DNA of 64,000 nt from DAOTXS01 sp034435055 (GTDB taxonomy: Bacteria; Chloroflexota; Anaerolineae; UBA4142), in contig DAOTXS010000097.1 of NCBI GenBank assembly GCA_034435055.1, positions 77,882-141,881 on the forward strand. Direction: 5' to 3'. The notes under the pieces were generated by a model. The model was not told the DNA's origin, made no database searches, and saw nothing but the letters and a program-made list of their open reading frames with translations. Numbering within the stretch: position 1 is the stretch's first letter; each line of letters opens with the position of its first letter. The position numbers and the translations under genes are program-made. Positions 52,674 through 60,729 of the stretch are shown here, piece after piece.

Positions 52674-53772
52674 CATTTTACTTTTCGCATTGATCCTAGT
52701 CGGATGCAGTTCTGCCGAGCCGGGCAGTTTGCTCGTTTCGGAAAATCAATTGCCCACACCATCCCGCATCGAAGATATGCCGGCGTACTTGTACTTGCAA
52801 CAGCACAAGGACGAATTGAACAAGCCCGCCGGCAACGACGCGACGCCGGTGCAATTCACCGTTGCGCCCGGCGAATTGCCAACGGACATTGCCGTGCGTT
52901 TGCAGAAACAGGGCTTGATCAAGAACGTTGATTTGTTCATCAATCTAGTCAAGTACACCAAAGTTGCCACCAAAATTCAGGCGGGCGATTACGTACTCAA
53001 ACGAACAATGACGACCGAAGAAATCATCGAGGCGTTACAACACGGCTACGCCAAAATCATTCCAATCACGATTCGCCCCGGCTGGCGCGCAGAAGAAATC
53101 GCCGATTATTTGGCGACGCTTGGTTTGAAGAATTACACCAAGGAACAATTTCTCAAACTCGTGCGCGAAGGCAAATTCGATTACGCGTTTCTCAAGGACC
53201 GACCCAAGACCGCGCCGCAAGGTCTTGAAGGGTTTTTGTTTCCCGAAACGTACAACGTGCCGCTCGATATTTCCAACGAATTCATGATTACATTGATGCT
53301 CGACACATTCAACAGTCGCGTAACCGACGCCATGCGCCAAAAAGCCACTGCCGCCAAGATTACGCTGTACGAAGCGGTAACACTTGCGGCGATTGTCGAA
53401 CGCGAGGCGGTGGCGGCAAACGAACGCGCGATCATCGCCAGCGTGTTTTGGAATCGCGTGAAAAAGAAAATGCTGTTGCAGTCCGATTCGACAGCGCAGT
53501 ACGCGCTCGGTTATCAGCCGGCGACCAAGCAGTGGTGGAAATCGCCGGTGACCATTGAGGAACTTGTAGCGGTGAAATCGCCGTACAACACCTACTTGAA
53601 TCCCGGCTTGCCGCCGGGCCCCATTTGCAATCCAAGTTTAGCGTCGATTGTCGGCGCCATCGAGCCGGCGCAAACCGATTATCTATTTTTTTATTCCAAA
53701 GGCGACGGCACGCACGTCTTTGCCAAAACCTACGAAGAGCATTTGCAAAATCAACAAAAATATCAAAAGTAG
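52660..53772 (+). CDS. mltG: Endolytic murein transglycosylase MltG (YceG-like), lipoprotein
   Basis: This 370-residue lipoprotein has the lipobox ILVGC at ~residues 12-16 where most MltG proteins have a TM anchor. A LysM-like segment follows (FTVAPGELPTDIAVRL), then the YceG domain with catalytic Glu in LEGFLFPETY, VTLAAIVEREA, LQSDSTAQYALG, and SPYNTYLNPGLPPGPICNPS. It cuts nascent peptidoglycan strands and sets glycan length. The start at 52660 (MKLISILL) gives the signal peptide; the open frame upstream is ruvX in another frame. Confidence 0.9.
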   Translation: MKLISILLFALILVGCSSAEPGSLLVSENQLPTPSRIEDMPAYLYLQQHKDELNKPAGNDATPVQFTVAPGELPTDIAVRLQKQGLIKNVDLFINLVKYTKVATKIQAGDYVLKRTMTTEEIIEALQHGYAKIIPITIRPGWRAEEIADYLATLGLKNYTKEQFLKLVREGKFDYAFLKDRPKTAPQGLEGFLFPETYNVPLDISNEFMITLMLDTFNSRVTDAMRQKATAAKITLYEAVTLAAIVEREAVAANERAIIASVFWNRVKKKMLLQSDSTAQYALGYQPATKQWWKSPVTIEELVAVKSPYNTYLNPGLPPGPICNPSLASIVGAIEPAQTDYLFFYSKGDGTHVFAKTYEEHLQNQQKYQK

Positions 53773-53773
53773 A

Positions 53774-53790
53774 ACAAGTTTCAAACTTGT
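53774..53790. repeat. 17-bp palindrome ACAAGTTTCAAACTTGT
   Basis: A perfect palindrome in the 33-nt gap between mltG and the glycosyltransferase gene. It could be an operator or one more short intergenic repeat. Confidence 0.4.
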
Positions 53791-53805
53791 CCATCGTGGA
53801 AAACT

Positions 53806-55047
53806 ATGCCAAAGAAAAAACTGCGCGTTTTGATGCTATCGTGGGAATATCCGCCCTATGTTATTGGCGGCTTGGGGGCGCATGTTGCCGCGCTCGCGCC
53901 GGCGCTGGTCGAAGCCGGGGTGCAAGTTCATATTGTTACACCGCGTTGGAAGGGCGGGGCAGAGCGAGAATCCATTGCGGAGGGAAAATCGCGCGCGCGG
54001 AAAACCCCGCCGCCGTCGGTTTATCGCGTCAATCCGCCGGTGATGCGGATGGGAAATTTTTTCGCCGATGCGCAACAAACGAATCTGAATTTGCAAGAGC
54101 AGGCAGAAAAGTTGTATCCCCAAGTTGGCGGATTTGATTTGATTCACGCGCACGATTGGCTTGTAGCATTTGCCGCGGCGGGTTTGAAAAAGTTACACAA
54201 GACTCCTTTACTCGCAACGATTCACGCAACCGAGCGCGGACGCGGGCGTGGTTTCCTGAACGGTGAAATTGCGCAGGCGATCAACGGCACCGAATGGTGG
54301 CTGACGTACGAAGCGTGGCGCGTGATCACGTGCAGTCAGTATATGGCAAACGAGGTCAAGGAATTTTTCAGCGCACCGCCGGACAAGATCGATGTTGTGC
54401 CGAACGGTGTCGACGCATCACCGTTCGATGCGTTAGATAAAATCGACCTGACCGAATTTCGCGCGCGCTGGGCATTGCCGCACGAACGGATTGTTTTCAA
54501 CGTCGGACGTGTGGTGCAAGAAAAAGGCGCACACCTTATCGTCGAAGCCGCGCCGCGCGTGCTGGCGGAAATGCCGCACACCAAGTTTGTCATCGCCGGC
54601 ACCGGCAGTATGGTTGAGCCATTGAAACGGCGCGTGCAAGAACTCGGTATTGCCAGTCAAGTGCAAATCGCCGGCTTTATCTCTGACCCGGATCGCAATC
54701 GATTGCTAAAAGTTGCCGACGCGGCGATCTATCCGTCGTTGTACGAACCCTTCGGCATCGTCGCGTTGGAAGCGATGGCGGCGAAATGCCCGGTTATCGT
54801 CAGCGAAGTTGGCGGGCTGAAAGAAGTGGTCAAGCACGATGTGACCGGCGTAACGATTTTTCCCGACAATGTCGAATCGACGGCGTGGGGAATTTTGCAC
54901 ACACTGGGGAATCCCAAAGCGGCGCGCGCGCGCGCGGCAAAAGCGTACCGCCTCGTTAAAAAAGATTTCAATTGGAATCGGATTGCTGAGCAAACCATCG
55001 AGATTTACGAACGCATCGTCCGCGAGCGCAGACAAACCAATTGGTAA
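53806..55047 (+). CDS. Glycosyltransferase family 4/5 (glycogen-synthase-like)
   Basis: This 413-residue GT-B enzyme has the N-terminal LSWEYPPYVIGGLGAHVAAL, typical of starch/glycogen-synthase-like GT4/5 proteins. It has IHAHDWLVA, then NVGRVVQEKGAHLIVEA in the second domain, and the E-x7-E donor motif EPFGIVALEAM. The donor is probably ADP- or UDP-glucose or a related sugar. It could make glycogen-like polymer or maltose-1-phosphate; no partner glg genes lie beside it. It ends at a strong terminator. Confidence 0.85.
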   Translation: MPKKKLRVLMLSWEYPPYVIGGLGAHVAALAPALVEAGVQVHIVTPRWKGGAERESIAEGKSRARKTPPPSVYRVNPPVMRMGNFFADAQQTNLNLQEQAEKLYPQVGGFDLIHAHDWLVAFAAAGLKKLHKTPLLATIHATERGRGRGFLNGEIAQAINGTEWWLTYEAWRVITCSQYMANEVKEFFSAPPDKIDVVPNGVDASPFDALDKIDLTEFRARWALPHERIVFNVGRVVQEKGAHLIVEAAPRVLAEMPHTKFVIAGTGSMVEPLKRRVQELGIASQVQIAGFISDPDRNRLLKVADAAIYPSLYEPFGIVALEAMAAKCPVIVSEVGGLKEVVKHDVTGVTIFPDNVESTAWGILHTLGNPKAARARAAKAYRLVKKDFNWNRIAEQTIEIYERIVRERRQTNW

Positions 55048-55063
55048 ATTGCAAATCAGGCAG

Positions 55064-55096
55064 GCGACAGCCAGGATTATCGGCTGTCGCTTTTTT
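55064..55096 (+). terminator. intrinsic terminator after the glycosyltransferase gene
   Basis: GCGACAGCC / GGCTGTCGC is followed by TTTTTTG. Confidence 0.9.
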
Positions 55097-55225
55097 GTTT
55101 CCAAATTTTTACCCGATGATGCGTGCGGTAAAGAATTTTTTACTAGATCCTGCTTGAGATTGACAGCTTAATCGTGTTATGGTGAAGATGCGGTAATCCA
55201 TCTTTCATGCGAGGAGGAGGCGGGG

Positions 55226-55504
55226 GTGGCGACAAATGACAAAGTGTTGGTCTGTGTCGAATGCGGTCGCAATTTTCTGTGGGATGCCGGGGAGCAGGCG
55301 TGGTACCAAAGCAAGGGGTTGAGCAATGTGCCAAAGCGTTGCAAATGTTGTCGGGACAAACGCCGCGAGGCGCAATTGCATCAACCACGCCAGTACTTGA
55401 CCGTGAGCTGTGCCAGCTGTGGCGCGCCGGCTTACATCCCATTTGTGCCGCGTGGGATTAAACCGGTTTATTGTCGGAGCTGTCTCACGGCGGTGCGCGC
55501 TTGA
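55226..55504 (+). CDS. small zinc-ribbon protein
   Basis: This 92-residue protein contains four CxxC pairs: CVEC, CKCC, CASC and CRSC, enough for two zinc ribbons. The segment RNFLWDAGEQAWYQSKGL resembles the zinc-ribbon domain of small proteins also found at the N-termini of some bacterial regulators. Function is unknown. It starts at GTG 55226 after GAGGAGGAGG. It is a single-gene unit with its own terminator. Confidence 0.8.
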   Translation: MATNDKVLVCVECGRNFLWDAGEQAWYQSKGLSNVPKRCKCCRDKRREAQLHQPRQYLTVSCASCGAPAYIPFVPRGIKPVYCRSCLTAVRA

Positions 55505-55516
55505 CGCACCGATTGG

Positions 55517-55552
55517 AGCCGCGAGCGTGGTTATCCACCTCGCGGCTTTTTG
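55517..55552 (+). terminator. intrinsic terminator after the zinc-ribbon gene
   Basis: The long stem AGCCGCGAG-GTGG / CCAC-CTCGCGGCT, loop TTAT, is followed by TTTTTG. The loop region contains TTATCCACC, one mismatch from a DnaA box; probably chance. Confidence 0.85.
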
Positions 55553-55576
55553 ATTGTGGATGCGCCGCATCGCGGA

Positions 55577-55608
55577 TGTGGGATAACTGTGGGTTTGTGT
55601 GGGATAAC
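55577..55608. promoter_or_regulatory. two direct repeats TGTGGGATAAC, 21 bp apart
   Basis: Identical 11-mers at 55577-55587 and 55598-55608 lie two helical turns apart, 26 bp upstream of the -35 of the next gene. This is the geometry of an activator or DnaA-like binding site. Confidence 0.55.
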
Positions 55609-55633
55609 CCAAAACCGCACGTTCTGCTCGACC

Positions 55634-55663
55634 TTGCTACGTTTCGCACGAACGTGATATAAT
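55634..55663 (+). promoter_or_regulatory. promoter of the Trypco1 gene
   Basis: TTGCTA, 18 bp, TATAAT with extended TGA before the -10; 40 nt before the ATG. Confidence 0.65.
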
Positions 55664-55703
55664 CAGTATCATCGAAAAATAAAAATACTGAAAGGAAACG
55701 ACG

Positions 55704-56048
55704 ATGCCGACTTTTACGATTGACGAACACGCCCCGATCCTAGTCGAGTTCAAATCCACCGCGGGTATGGTGCGCACCGCGCTTTCTCCGCAAGACCTCA
55801 CCGCGCTATCGGAAAAAGCGATTACCAACGCGATGAACACGATTCACGCGATGGCGCGGCGCGTCAACGATACGATCACCCAAATCAAGTTGGTCGAGCG
55901 CCCCAGCAAAGTCGAAGTGGATTTTGGCTTGGTGCTGACCGCCGAAGCCGGCGCGTTGGTTGCGTCCGCCAGCACTGCCGCAAGTTTCAATGTCAAGCTG
56001 ACCTGGGAACGCCAACTGCCGCCCGCCACGATGCCGGAAATCGATTAA
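55704..56048 (+). CDS. Trypco1 / CU044_2847 family protein
   Basis: This 114-residue protein matches the trypsin-co-occurring domain 1 family: an N-terminal beta strand (APILVEFKSTAG), a middle helix, then VEVDFGLVLTAEAGALVASA and the final strand FNVKLTWER. Members often stand next to trypsin-like proteases or conflict-system effectors as an adaptor. No protease or effector is adjacent, so this is an orphan. AAAGGAAACG precedes the ATG. Confidence 0.75.
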   Translation: MPTFTIDEHAPILVEFKSTAGMVRTALSPQDLTALSEKAITNAMNTIHAMARRVNDTITQIKLVERPSKVEVDFGLVLTAEAGALVASASTAASFNVKLTWERQLPPATMPEID

Positions 56049-56118
56049 GCGTCTTTTTTCATTGCGAGAAGCGTGATTGGCGAAACACCCTCCTCCGTTT
56101 TTGCTCAAGGAGTAGCAA

Positions 56119-57333
56119 ATGGATTTCTCAATCGAACCGAAACTGCAATCAACGTTGAACATGATTCGTGATTTCGTGCGCGCCGAATTGTATCCGCTCG
56201 AACGCGGTTTTTTGAGCAAGCCGTTCACGGATTTGTTGCCGGCACTTGACGAGAAGCGGAACCAGGTCAAGCAAATGGGCTTGTGGTCACCGTCGATTCC
56301 CAAAGAGTACGGCGGCGCAGGTTTTTCGTTTTTGGAAATGGCGCACATTAGCGAAGAACTAGGACGTAGTCCGCTCGGTTATTACGCCTTCAACTCGCAA
56401 GCACCCGATGTCGGCAATATGGAATTACTCATCGCGCAAGGGACGCCTGCACAAAAAGAAAAATATTTGCGACCACTCGTGCGCGGCGACATCCGCAGTT
56501 GTTACGCGATGACCGAACCCGATTATCCCGGGTCGAATCCGGTGTGGCTGGGTACGACGGCGACCAAAGACGGTGACGATTACATCATCAACGGACGCAA
56601 ATGGTTTTCGACTTCTGCTGATGGCGCGGCGTTTGCCGTCGTGATGGCGATTACAAATCCGGATGCCAAGCCACACGAACGCGCGACGCAAATCATCGTG
56701 CCGACAAACACACCGGGGTATCGCTTGGTGTGTAACACGCCGGTGATGGGGCACAGCGGCGAAGACTGGGCAAGTCACGGCGAACTCGAATTTAAAGATT
56801 GCCGCGTGCCGCAATCAAATCGGTTAGGTGCGGAGGGCGCCGGATTCATGCTCGCGCAAGAACGCTTGGGACCTGGGCGCATTTATCATTGTATGCGTTG
56901 GATTGGCATCTGCGAACGCGCGCTCGAATTGATGTGCGAGCGATCCGCCAAACGTCAACTCGCGCCGGGACAGGTGCTTGTGCAAAAACAACTCATTCAA
57001 GCGATGCTTGCCGAGAGTCGTGCGGAAATCAACGCGGCGCGCTTGATGGTTCTGCAAGCCGCGTGGAAAGTGGATCGCGAGGGACAACGCCAAGCGCGCG
57101 TCGAAATTTCGACGATCAAATTTTTTGTCGCCGATGTGTTGCAGCGCGTACTCGACCGCGCGATTCAGATTCACGGCGGACTCGGTGTTACCGATTACAC
57201 GCCGCTGGCTTTTTTCTATCGCCACGAGCGCGCCGCGCGCATCTACGACGGCGCGGACGAAGTGCACAAAACGGTAGTGGCGCGCCAGTTGCTCAAAGAG
57301 TACGGCGTGAAGGTTGATTTGGTAGGCGCATAA
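56119..57333 (+). CDS. Acyl-CoA dehydrogenase
   Basis: This 404-residue FAD enzyme oxidises acyl-CoA to enoyl-CoA. The three domains are present: an N-terminal helical bundle (PKEYGGAGFSFLEM), a beta domain with CYAMTEPDYPGSNP and GRKWFSTSADG, and a C-terminal bundle with IQIHGGLGVTDYTPLA. Cys replaces the usual first residue of the AMTEP loop, and the catalytic-base position was not checked. It stands beside an APH-like kinase, a pairing seen in ACAD10/11-type catabolism of 4-hydroxy acids. Confidence 0.92.
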   Translation: MDFSIEPKLQSTLNMIRDFVRAELYPLERGFLSKPFTDLLPALDEKRNQVKQMGLWSPSIPKEYGGAGFSFLEMAHISEELGRSPLGYYAFNSQAPDVGNMELLIAQGTPAQKEKYLRPLVRGDIRSCYAMTEPDYPGSNPVWLGTTATKDGDDYIINGRKWFSTSADGAAFAVVMAITNPDAKPHERATQIIVPTNTPGYRLVCNTPVMGHSGEDWASHGELEFKDCRVPQSNRLGAEGAGFMLAQERLGPGRIYHCMRWIGICERALELMCERSAKRQLAPGQVLVQKQLIQAMLAESRAEINAARLMVLQAAWKVDREGQRQARVEISTIKFFVADVLQRVLDRAIQIHGGLGVTDYTPLAFFYRHERAARIYDGADEVHKTVVARQLLKEYGVKVDLVGA

Positions 57334-57350
57334 GCCAAGTCGGGAAAACC

Positions 57351-58415
57351 ATGAATGTCAATTGGATCGATCAGCCACGTCAAGTCCGACGAGGCGAAGA
57401 GCTTGATAGCGCCAACTTGGCTAAATACTTGAGTGAACATCTTGGCGGACAAGGTGGCGAACTGATTGTACGCCAATTTCCCAGCGGTCACTCTAATCTC
57501 ACATACTCGGTTCAGATCGGCGCGCAAGAATTTGTCTTGCGCCGTCCGCCATTCGGCGCGAATATCAGATCGGCGCACGATATGTCGCGCGAGTACCGGA
57601 TCCTTTCGCATTTGTATCCCGTTTACAACAAAATTCCGCGCGCCATTTTGTATTGTGAGGATGAATCGATTATCGGCGCACCGTTCTATTTGATGGAGCG
57701 TGTTCACGGCATCGTCTTGCGCGCGAAACCACCTACCGGTTTGCCTCTGACGCCTGACGTGATGCGGAATTTATCGATTGCGTCCGTTGATAATCTCGCC
57801 GCGATTCACGCCATCGATTATGAATCGGCGGGGCTGAGTGATTTGGGCAAACCGCAAGGGTACGTCGCGCGGCAAGTGCGCGGCTGGACGGAGCGCTACG
57901 CCAACGCCAAGACCGATGATATTCCGGCGATGGAGCGCATCGCGTTGTGGCTTGCAGAACATCTGCCGCCGCACGAAGCGTCCGACGCGACGTTGATTCA
58001 CAACGATTACAAGTACGACAACCTTGTGCTCGATGCAAACGATTTGTCGATTCGCGCGGTGCTGGATTGGGAAATGGCGACGATTGGCGATCCGTTGATG
58101 GATTTGGGGACGATGCTTGGATACTGGGTCGAGGCGAATGACCCGGAGGAATTGCGAACGCTCGCGTTTTGTTTGACGATGTTGCCGGGGAATCTCACGC
58201 GCGATGAAATCGTTCAGCGGTACGCGCAGGTGAGTGGGCGCGATGTTTCGCAGATTCAGTTTTACTACGTCTATGCGCTTTACAAAATTGCCGTCATCAT
58301 TCAGCAAATTTATGCGCGCTGGAAACGCGGCGCAACCCAAGACCCGCGCTTTGCCAATCTGCTTGATGGTGTGCGCGTGTTGGCGCGAATCGCAATCAAC
58401 GAAATCACAAAATGA
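57351..58415 (+). CDS. APH-family phosphotransferase (ACAD10/11 kinase-like)
   Basis: This is a 354-residue aminoglycoside-phosphotransferase-fold kinase. The N-lobe has FPSGHSNLTYSV and FVLRRPPFG (ATP lysine region). The catalytic loop is LIHNDYKYDNLVLD (Asn in place of the more usual Gly before the Asp), and the metal segment is LDWEMATIGDPLMDLG. It is the bacterial counterpart of the kinase fused to acyl-CoA dehydrogenase in ACAD10/11, so a 4-hydroxyacyl-CoA kinase role is plausible. It lies 17 nt after the dehydrogenase. Confidence 0.85.
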   Translation: MNVNWIDQPRQVRRGEELDSANLAKYLSEHLGGQGGELIVRQFPSGHSNLTYSVQIGAQEFVLRRPPFGANIRSAHDMSREYRILSHLYPVYNKIPRAILYCEDESIIGAPFYLMERVHGIVLRAKPPTGLPLTPDVMRNLSIASVDNLAAIHAIDYESAGLSDLGKPQGYVARQVRGWTERYANAKTDDIPAMERIALWLAEHLPPHEASDATLIHNDYKYDNLVLDANDLSIRAVLDWEMATIGDPLMDLGTMLGYWVEANDPEELRTLAFCLTMLPGNLTRDEIVQRYAQVSGRDVSQIQFYYVYALYKIAVIIQQIYARWKRGATQDPRFANLLDGVRVLARIAINEITK

Positions 58416-58416
58416 T

Positions 58417-58453
58417 GTCGCGACATCTCATCGGGATGTCGCGATTATTTTTC
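58417..58453. terminator. terminator between convergent genes
   Basis: TCGCGACAT / ATGTCGCGA is followed by TTATTTTT for the rightward transcript; the leftward gene ends within the same 30-nt gap. Confidence 0.75.
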
Positions 58454-59500
58454 CAAAGCCAATTTTACAATCACCGGTCGATGATCGGAAAAGCCATCCC
58501 AGTTGCCCAGTTCTGCCGAAACCGCGCGCCAGTGCGATGAGTGAAAAATGTAATCGATGCGGACGAGCCACATCATTGGATACAGTCCCGCCACGCTGAG
58601 CGTCGGGCGAGTGTTCAGATTGTTGCTCGGAAACGTGTGTCCCAATCCCCAACCGGCTTCGCGCCACGAATCGCGCAATACACCAGCCACAAGTTGATAA
58701 CTCGTGTTTTGATCGGTCGCGTTGAAATCGCCGGTAACGATGAGTGGCGAATCCGGATGCGCGCGCGCAAAATCGGCGATGAGGCGTGAGTGATTTTCGC
58801 GCACGCGAATCGATTCTTCGAGCGCATCGCCGGCAAGGAAAAATGCAATCGGCGGGGCGTTGCTGGGAAAAGTGTGAACGTGCAACACTGTCACTGTTCG
58901 TCCGTTCCAATCGAGCGACAAAATTTGTGGCGCGCCGATCCATTCACCCGGCAGAGTTTTGCCGGTGTCGCGCAGAGGAAACCGGCTGAGCACGCCCGCG
59001 CCGCTCACGCCGATTTGCGGATCGAGGATTTGGTACGGATAATCGTGCGCGAGTTCGCGCTGGATTAACGCGCCGGCTTCCACGTTCAATTCTTGAATTG
59101 CAACGACGTCCGCGTTTGCGTGGCGAATCGTTGCGATGACCACCTCGGGATGCGCGGTGTTGTAGCCAAGCATATTGTACGTCATCACGCTGAGCGATGG
59201 GCGATTTATGTTCGGCGCGAATTTGGGCAACAGCAATTCGCCGTAGAGAAAGAGCGCGATGCTTGCCGCGATGATCGACGCAATCCAAATTTCGCGGCGG
59301 CGTGTTTTCCAAGCCAGGAATAAAATTATCGGCAAAGGCGCAAAGAGATAGCCGGCAAAGGTGTTAAAGAGAAACAGCCACGCCCAGCGATCGCCGAAGA
59401 CAAAGTGTAAAATTGCCCAGCCAAAGAGCAAGGTAAAATAAACGCGCGCGAGGGCGATCAGGCGCGCGTCGATCCATCGATAAAAAGTTTCTCGCGTCAA
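58445..59500 (-). CDS. membrane-anchored endonuclease/exonuclease/phosphatase (EEP) family protein
   Basis: This 351-residue protein has three N-terminal helices (~residues 10-90) and a DNase-I-like EEP domain: MTYNMLGYN (Asn), VAIQELNVEA (Glu), VTGDFNATDQN (Asp and Asn), and the final SDHRPVIVKL (Asp-His). Such membrane-bound EEP proteins probably hydrolyse phosphodiester or phospholipid substrates outside the membrane. It is 1 nt after the P-loop kinase stop, in a leftward group. Confidence 0.82.
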   Translation of the reverse strand: MTRETFYRWIDARLIALARVYFTLLFGWAILHFVFGDRWAWLFLFNTFAGYLFAPLPIILFLAWKTRRREIWIASIIAASIALFLYGELLLPKFAPNINRPSLSVMTYNMLGYNTAHPEVVIATIRHANADVVAIQELNVEAGALIQRELAHDYPYQILDPQIGVSGAGVLSRFPLRDTGKTLPGEWIGAPQILSLDWNGRTVTVLHVHTFPSNAPPIAFFLAGDALEESIRVRENHSRLIADFARAHPDSPLIVTGDFNATDQNTSYQLVAGVLRDSWREAGWGLGHTFPSNNLNTRPTLSVAGLYPMMWLVRIDYIFHSSHWRAVSAELGNWDGFSDHRPVIVKLALEK

Positions 59501-59501
59501 T

Positions 59502-60068
59502 TTAAATTTCCTTCAGCCATTTGTCCGTTTCGCGCGGCGAGTGCAAGCGAATCAGTTTGAGATGCGAGTACTCCGGTTGCGTGAGCAAGCGCGGATAATC
59601 GCGATGATGACGCGGACGCGATTGCAAAACCCACAGAAAAAGCGATTCGCGTCCAAAGATCACGCGCCAATCTTCTTGATTCGTCCCCCACAACTTTTCG
59701 CGCGTGACGATGCGCCGAATCGTCCGCGAGCCCAATCGCCAAAAGATGGTCGCCAGAGAATAATCGATCCAGACAAGCGCGTCCGCGCGTCCCCAAACAA
59801 TGTCGCGCACTTTGCTGTAATTCCCATCGATGACCCAGCCATCGCCGGTCAATGCTTGCTCGACGTGCGCGCGAAAAATATCGAGCGGCGCTTCGGTCCA
59901 ATTCGGTTCCCAGTGCAGTGAATCCATCTCGATGTGTCGATAGCCGAGTCGTTGCGCGATTTGTTTTGCGAGCGTTGTCTTGCCGGAGCCAGTCGTGCCA
60001 ACGACGGCAATACGAGAACCGATGTTGTGATCACGAGGCGCGGTTGTTGCGCTGAAGCAATCTCTCAA
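59502..60068 (-). CDS. adenylate-kinase-like P-loop NTPase (FlaR/topology-modulation type)
   Basis: This ~188-residue P-loop protein has Walker A in IAVVGTTGSGKTTLAK, then MDSLHWEPNW and GWVIDGNYSKVRDIVW, the hallmarks of small kinases annotated as DNA topology-modulation proteins. No ATG/GTG lies directly before the P-loop. The nearest start is a TTG at 60068 inside a GTCATT-type repeat, giving a ~17-residue repeat-derived leader (LRDCFSATTAPRD). The even longer frame (VIASEAKQS) is a typical repeat artefact. The gene's 5' end may have been replaced by the repeat. Confidence 0.7.
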   Translation of the reverse strand: MRDCFSATTAPRDHNIGSRIAVVGTTGSGKTTLAKQIAQRLGYRHIEMDSLHWEPNWTEAPLDIFRAHVEQALTGDGWVIDGNYSKVRDIVWGRADALVWIDYSLATIFWRLGSRTIRRIVTREKLWGTNQEDWRVIFGRESLFLWVLQSRPRHHRDYPRLLTQPEYSHLKLIRLHSPRETDKWLKEI

Positions 60069-60109
60069 GGGACGGTTGAAAGATTGCTTCGCTTCGCTCG
60101 CAATGACAT
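60052..60109. repeat. GTCATTGCGAG-type repeat, copy at a gene junction
   Basis: GAAGCAATCT / AGATTGCTTC form the stem, and GCTCGCAATGAC lies at one end. It reaches from the HAD gene stop into the start region of the P-loop gene. Confidence 0.85.
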
Positions 60110-60729
60110 CAGCATTTTCGCTCAAGGTGCTTGTTCGCCTCTTCAATCGCTTGTTGCGTTTCCTTGAACTGCACACCTTTCATGCCGAGCTGTTCGGCGG
60201 CTCGAATATTTTCTGCGATGTCGTCGACAAAGATTGCTTGCTCCGGCAAAACATCCAATCGTTCCAGAACAATGCGATAAAAACGCGGGTCGGGTTTCTC
60301 GAGTTTTTCTTCTCCGGAAAAAACCAGTGTGTCCACCACATCGTTCAGTTTGTACTTGTTCGTCAATGCTTGGCGCGCGGAAGCAAATGCGTTGCTGAGA
60401 ATCCCGGTTTTGTAACGTGGTTGCAGATCGCGGAGAAACTGTACCAGCGCATGATCCAAGTTCTCGTCCGACCAAAAATCGGCGCGCAATTCGCGCAACT
60501 GATCTGTGCCAAGTTTCAGCGTGATGCCGGCTTCCCGCCACACATCCTCTTCAGTGGCGTGACCCAGCATCGCGCGCCGCGACACCTCGGAACCGAAAAT
60601 GATTCGACTCAATTCTCTGTCGCGCAAACCCAGCCGTGTTTCCCACTTGCGCCGCACGACGCGTTCGCCGGAACGCAAGAGAACGCCGCCGACATCGAAG
60701 ATGACCGCGCGAATCGAGTTTATTCCCAT
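60109..60729 (-). CDS. HAD-superfamily hydrolase (subfamily IA)
   Basis: This 206-residue phosphatase has motif I AVIFDVGGVLL. The second Asp of the usual DxD is replaced by Gly, which is common in the epoxide-hydrolase/dehalogenase-like branch. Motif II is GILSNAF, Lys is in EEKLEKPDPRFY, and motif IV is IFVDDIAEN. ATG 60729 overlaps the upstream YVTN gene by 10 nt. The substrate is unknown; it could be a small phosphometabolite or alpha-haloacid. Confidence 0.82.
   Translation of the reverse strand: MGINSIRAVIFDVGGVLLRSGERVVRRKWETRLGLRDRELSRIIFGSEVSRRAMLGHATEEDVWREAGITLKLGTDQLRELRADFWSDENLDHALVQFLRDLQPRYKTGILSNAFASARQALTNKYKLNDVVDTLVFSGEEKLEKPDPRFYRIVLERLDVLPEQAIFVDDIAENIRAAEQLGMKGVQFKETQQAIEEANKHLERKC

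Noticed and set aside
55517..55608. Replication origin (DnaA-box-like TTATCCACC plus GTGGGATAAC repeats)
   Set aside because: Only one near-match to a DnaA box and it is inside a terminator loop; no dnaA, dnaN or AT-rich unwinding region is nearby.
60069..60176. N-terminal extension of the P-loop kinase (contains VIASEAKQS)
   Set aside because: It is a translation of the GTCATTGCGAG repeat and the end of the HAD gene; a known annotation artefact.
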